9,242 nt of DNA. Source: Gemmatimonadota bacterium. Its GTDB lineage: Bacteria > Gemmatimonadota > Gemmatimonadetes > Gemmatimonadales > GWC2-71-9. The stretch lies in assembly GCA_017889745.1 (NCBI GenBank), contig JAGGAG010000149.1, positions 1 through 9,242 on the forward strand, given 5' to 3'. The notes under the pieces were generated by a model. That model was not told the DNA's origin, did no database searches, and saw only the letters and a program-made list of their open reading frames with translations. Made by a program: the position numbers and the translations under genes. This document shows, piece by piece, positions 7,652 to 9,242 of this stretch. Each line of letters opens with the position of its first letter. Positions within the stretch are counted from its first letter, which is position 1.

Positions 7652-9242
7652 GGCCGCCGCGCCTGGAGGCGCCGGCTTGCCGCGGCCTTGCGACTCTGTG
7701 CCCTGGCCGCGGTTGCGGCGGCAAGGGTGCTGGCGCTGTTGTCATTGCCCAGATGGTCGGCCAGCGCACGAATGGTCGGGAAGCGGAAGATGTCCGTGAC
7801 GGTCACCGGCCGCTGGAGCGCCTCCTTGAGGCGCCGGTGCGCCTGGATTGCCAGGAGCGAATGCCCGCCTAGATCGAAGAAGTTCTCCGCGGTCCCGACG
7901 CGGGGAATGTTGAGCACCTCCCGCCACACGCCGGCAATGGTCTCCTCGACCTCGCTCGATGGTGGCACGAACGGCACTTCCGACGCGGCCGTCACCTGTT
8001 CCGGCGCCGGCAATGCCTTCCGGTCCACCTTCGCGTTCGGCGTCAGCGGAAGGGCCGCCAGGACGACGATGTGCGACGGGATCATGTGCTCCGGCAGCTC
8101 GGATCGCAGCGTGCTGCGTAGTGTCGCCGGCGACAGGACCGTCCCCGCTCCCGCGGTCACGTAGGCGACCAGGCGCTTGTCGCCCGGCACGTCCTCGCGG
8201 GCGATGACGACGGCGTCCCGCACGCCGGGCGCGGCCCGGAGCCGGCTCTCGATCTCGCCCAGCTCGATGCGGAACCCGCGGATCTTGACCTGGTGGTCCA
8301 GCCGGCCAAGGAACTCGAGCACGCCATCGGTGCGCCAGCGGGCGAGGTCGCCCGTCCGGTACAGGCGTGCGCCGGCGTCGTCGAACGGATCCGGGATGAA
8401 CCGTTCGCCGGTGAGCTCGGCTCGTCCCAGGTAGCCGCGGGCCACGCCGGCGCCACCGATCAGGAGCTCGCCAGCCACGCCGGGAGGAACCAGCGCCAGG
8501 TGCGTGTCCACCACGTGGCAGGTGGTGTTCGCGATCGGCGTGCCCAGCGGCACGGCGCCCGTGCTTCCGTCGAGGCGGTGCGTCGTGGACCAGATGGTGG
8601 TCTCCGTGGGACCGTACATGTTGTGCACTTCGCCCCGGGCTCCCACGAGCGTCCGCAACTCGGACGCCAGTGACTCCGGGAGGGCCTCGCCTCCGATCAT
8701 CAGGCGCTCGAGCCGGCCGAGCGCCTCGCGCGCGCCCTCCAGTTGCAGCACCATGCCCGCCATCGAGGGAGTGCACTGCAGGTGCGTGACGCCATGGCGC
8801 GCGATCAGCGCCGGCACCGACATGTCCGGGGCGTTCTGTGCCCGGCTCGTCCGCTGGCGCAGTTCATCGAGGTGGGGAAGGTGCCGCAGGACGGCCTCTT
8901 CGTCGACACCGAAGTCGATGAGGCAGGCGACGTCGTCGACGTCGATCTCCTTGAGCCGGTCCACCGTCGCGACGCACGCGTCCGGTGTGCCGAACAGCCC
9001 GCTCGTCTGGTAGTACCGCTCGAAGGCGTGCTCCAGCAGGGCGTCGAGTTCGGCGGGCTCGAGTCCGGCGATGTCCACTTCGGCGGTGGCCTGGCCCGGG
9101 CGCTTGAATGCCGGGAAGGACCACGCGTACTGCTGGATCAGGCTGACCGAGCTTCGCAGGTACTCGATCAGGGGCGCGCGCACCGCCTCGCGCACGGCGG
9201 CGTCATCCGGCCCCACGAAGGTGTGGAGCATCAGCGACACGA
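7639..9242 (-). CDS. NRPS C-terminal part: LLM monooxygenase inside A domain, then PCP (5' end beyond window)
   Basis: The C-terminal 533 residues of an NRPS open at the right edge (two leading bases belong to a split codon). Residues 1-130 are the end of a MupA/Atu3671-type luciferase-like FMN monooxygenase (LMLHTFVG, WSFPAFKRPG, YYQTSGLFGTP, ACLIDFGVD, LPHLDELR). The second half of an adenylation domain follows at once: VTHLQCTPSM, HNMYGPTETT (A5, 206-215), GELLIGGAGVARGYL (A6), YRTGDLA (A7), QVKIRGFRIELGEIE (A8), and NAKVDRKAL with catalytic K404 (A10). The LLM thus interrupts the A domain between A4 and A5, as known for glycine-activating MtaG/MelG-type modules in myxobacteria. Visible specificity residues Q155, M181, G183, M208, I216, W217 and K404 resemble a glycine code; positions 235/236/239 lie outside. 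The PCP has DLGGHSL with S461. The tail (499-533) is rich in Ala, Arg and Lys and may dock to the next protein. Oxidation of the loaded residue by the LLM is inferred. Confidence 0.93.
   Translation of the reverse strand, partial: VSLMLHTFVGPDDAAVREAVRAPLIEYLRSSVSLIQQYAWSFPAFKRPGQATAEVDIAGLEPAELDALLEHAFERYYQTSGLFGTPDACVATVDRLKEIDVDDVACLIDFGVDEEAVLRHLPHLDELRQRTSRAQNAPDMSVPALIARHGVTHLQCTPSMAGMVLQLEGAREALGRLERLMIGGEALPESLASELRTLVGARGEVHNMYGPTETTIWSTTHRLDGSTGAVPLGTPIANTTCHVVDTHLALVPPGVAGELLIGGAGVARGYLGRAELTGERFIPDPFDDAGARLYRTGDLARWRTDGVLEFLGRLDHQVKIRGFRIELGEIESRLRAAPGVRDAVVIAREDVPGDKRLVAYVTAGAGTVLSPATLRSTLRSELPEHMIPSHIVVLAALPLTPNAKVDRKALPAPEQVTAASEVPFVPPSSEVEETIAGVWREVLNIPRVGTAENFFDLGGHSLLAIQAHRRLKEALQRPVTVTDIFRFPTIRALADHLGNDNSASTLAAATAARAQSRKAAASRRLQARRPGES

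Noticed and set aside
5819..8164. Plus-strand open frame of 781 codons antisense to the PKS and NRPS
   Set aside because: It lies opposite fully conserved KS, AT and carrier sequence. Its product is an Arg/Gly/Val/Ala-rich string with no recognisable domain, as expected from the complementary strand of GC-rich coding DNA.

Overview
The window is an internal slice of a hybrid non-ribosomal peptide / type I polyketide assembly line. All of it is read from the minus strand, so transcription runs from right (9242) to left (1). The DNA is very GC-rich with strong third-position GC bias, and coding is continuous with no intergenic gaps. This suits a high-GC secondary-metabolite producer such as a myxobacterium, actinomycete, Gemmatimonadota or Acidobacteriota member. 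Nothing in the window fixes the phylum.

Layout in transcription order. (1) 9242-7639: the 3' end of an NRPS gene, with the C-terminal part of a luciferase-like FMN monooxygenase (LLM) domain, the second half of an adenylation domain, a carrier domain and a short basic tail. The LLM domain sits inside the A domain, between core motifs A4 and A5. (2) 7642-3371: a PKS module with KS, AT, a B-type KR and the first part of a DH domain, where the frame stops. (3) 3242-2298 (homology traceable up to about 3385): the rest of the DH domain, a conserved linker and a carrier domain, in a different reading frame. (4) 2301-1: the start of another NRPS gene, with a complete condensation domain and an A domain that runs off the left edge inside motif A5.

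The gene junctions at 7639-7642 (ATGA) and 2298-2301 (GTGA) are 4-nt stop/start overlaps, so this is one translationally coupled operon. Read as an assembly line it gives: A(LLM)-PCP, then KS-AT-KR-DH-ACP, then C-A. The second A domain has a clear glycine-type specificity code (D-I-L-Q-L-G-V-I-W). The visible part of the first code (Q-M-G-M-I-W-K) is also glycine-like. The predicted local product is therefore an amino-acyl unit (probably glycine, possibly oxidised by the LLM domain), one ketide unit and a glycine.

The points most worth attention are the broken DH domain, the LLM-interrupted A domain placed mid-line rather than at the terminus, the KR-before-DH domain order, and an AT with a non-standard specificity motif. 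The DH appears to have lost roughly 55-75 residues together with a frameshift, which separates KS-AT-KR from its own carrier domain. There is no RNA gene, mobile element, CRISPR array or recognisable terminator, and no gene-free stretch over 300 bases.
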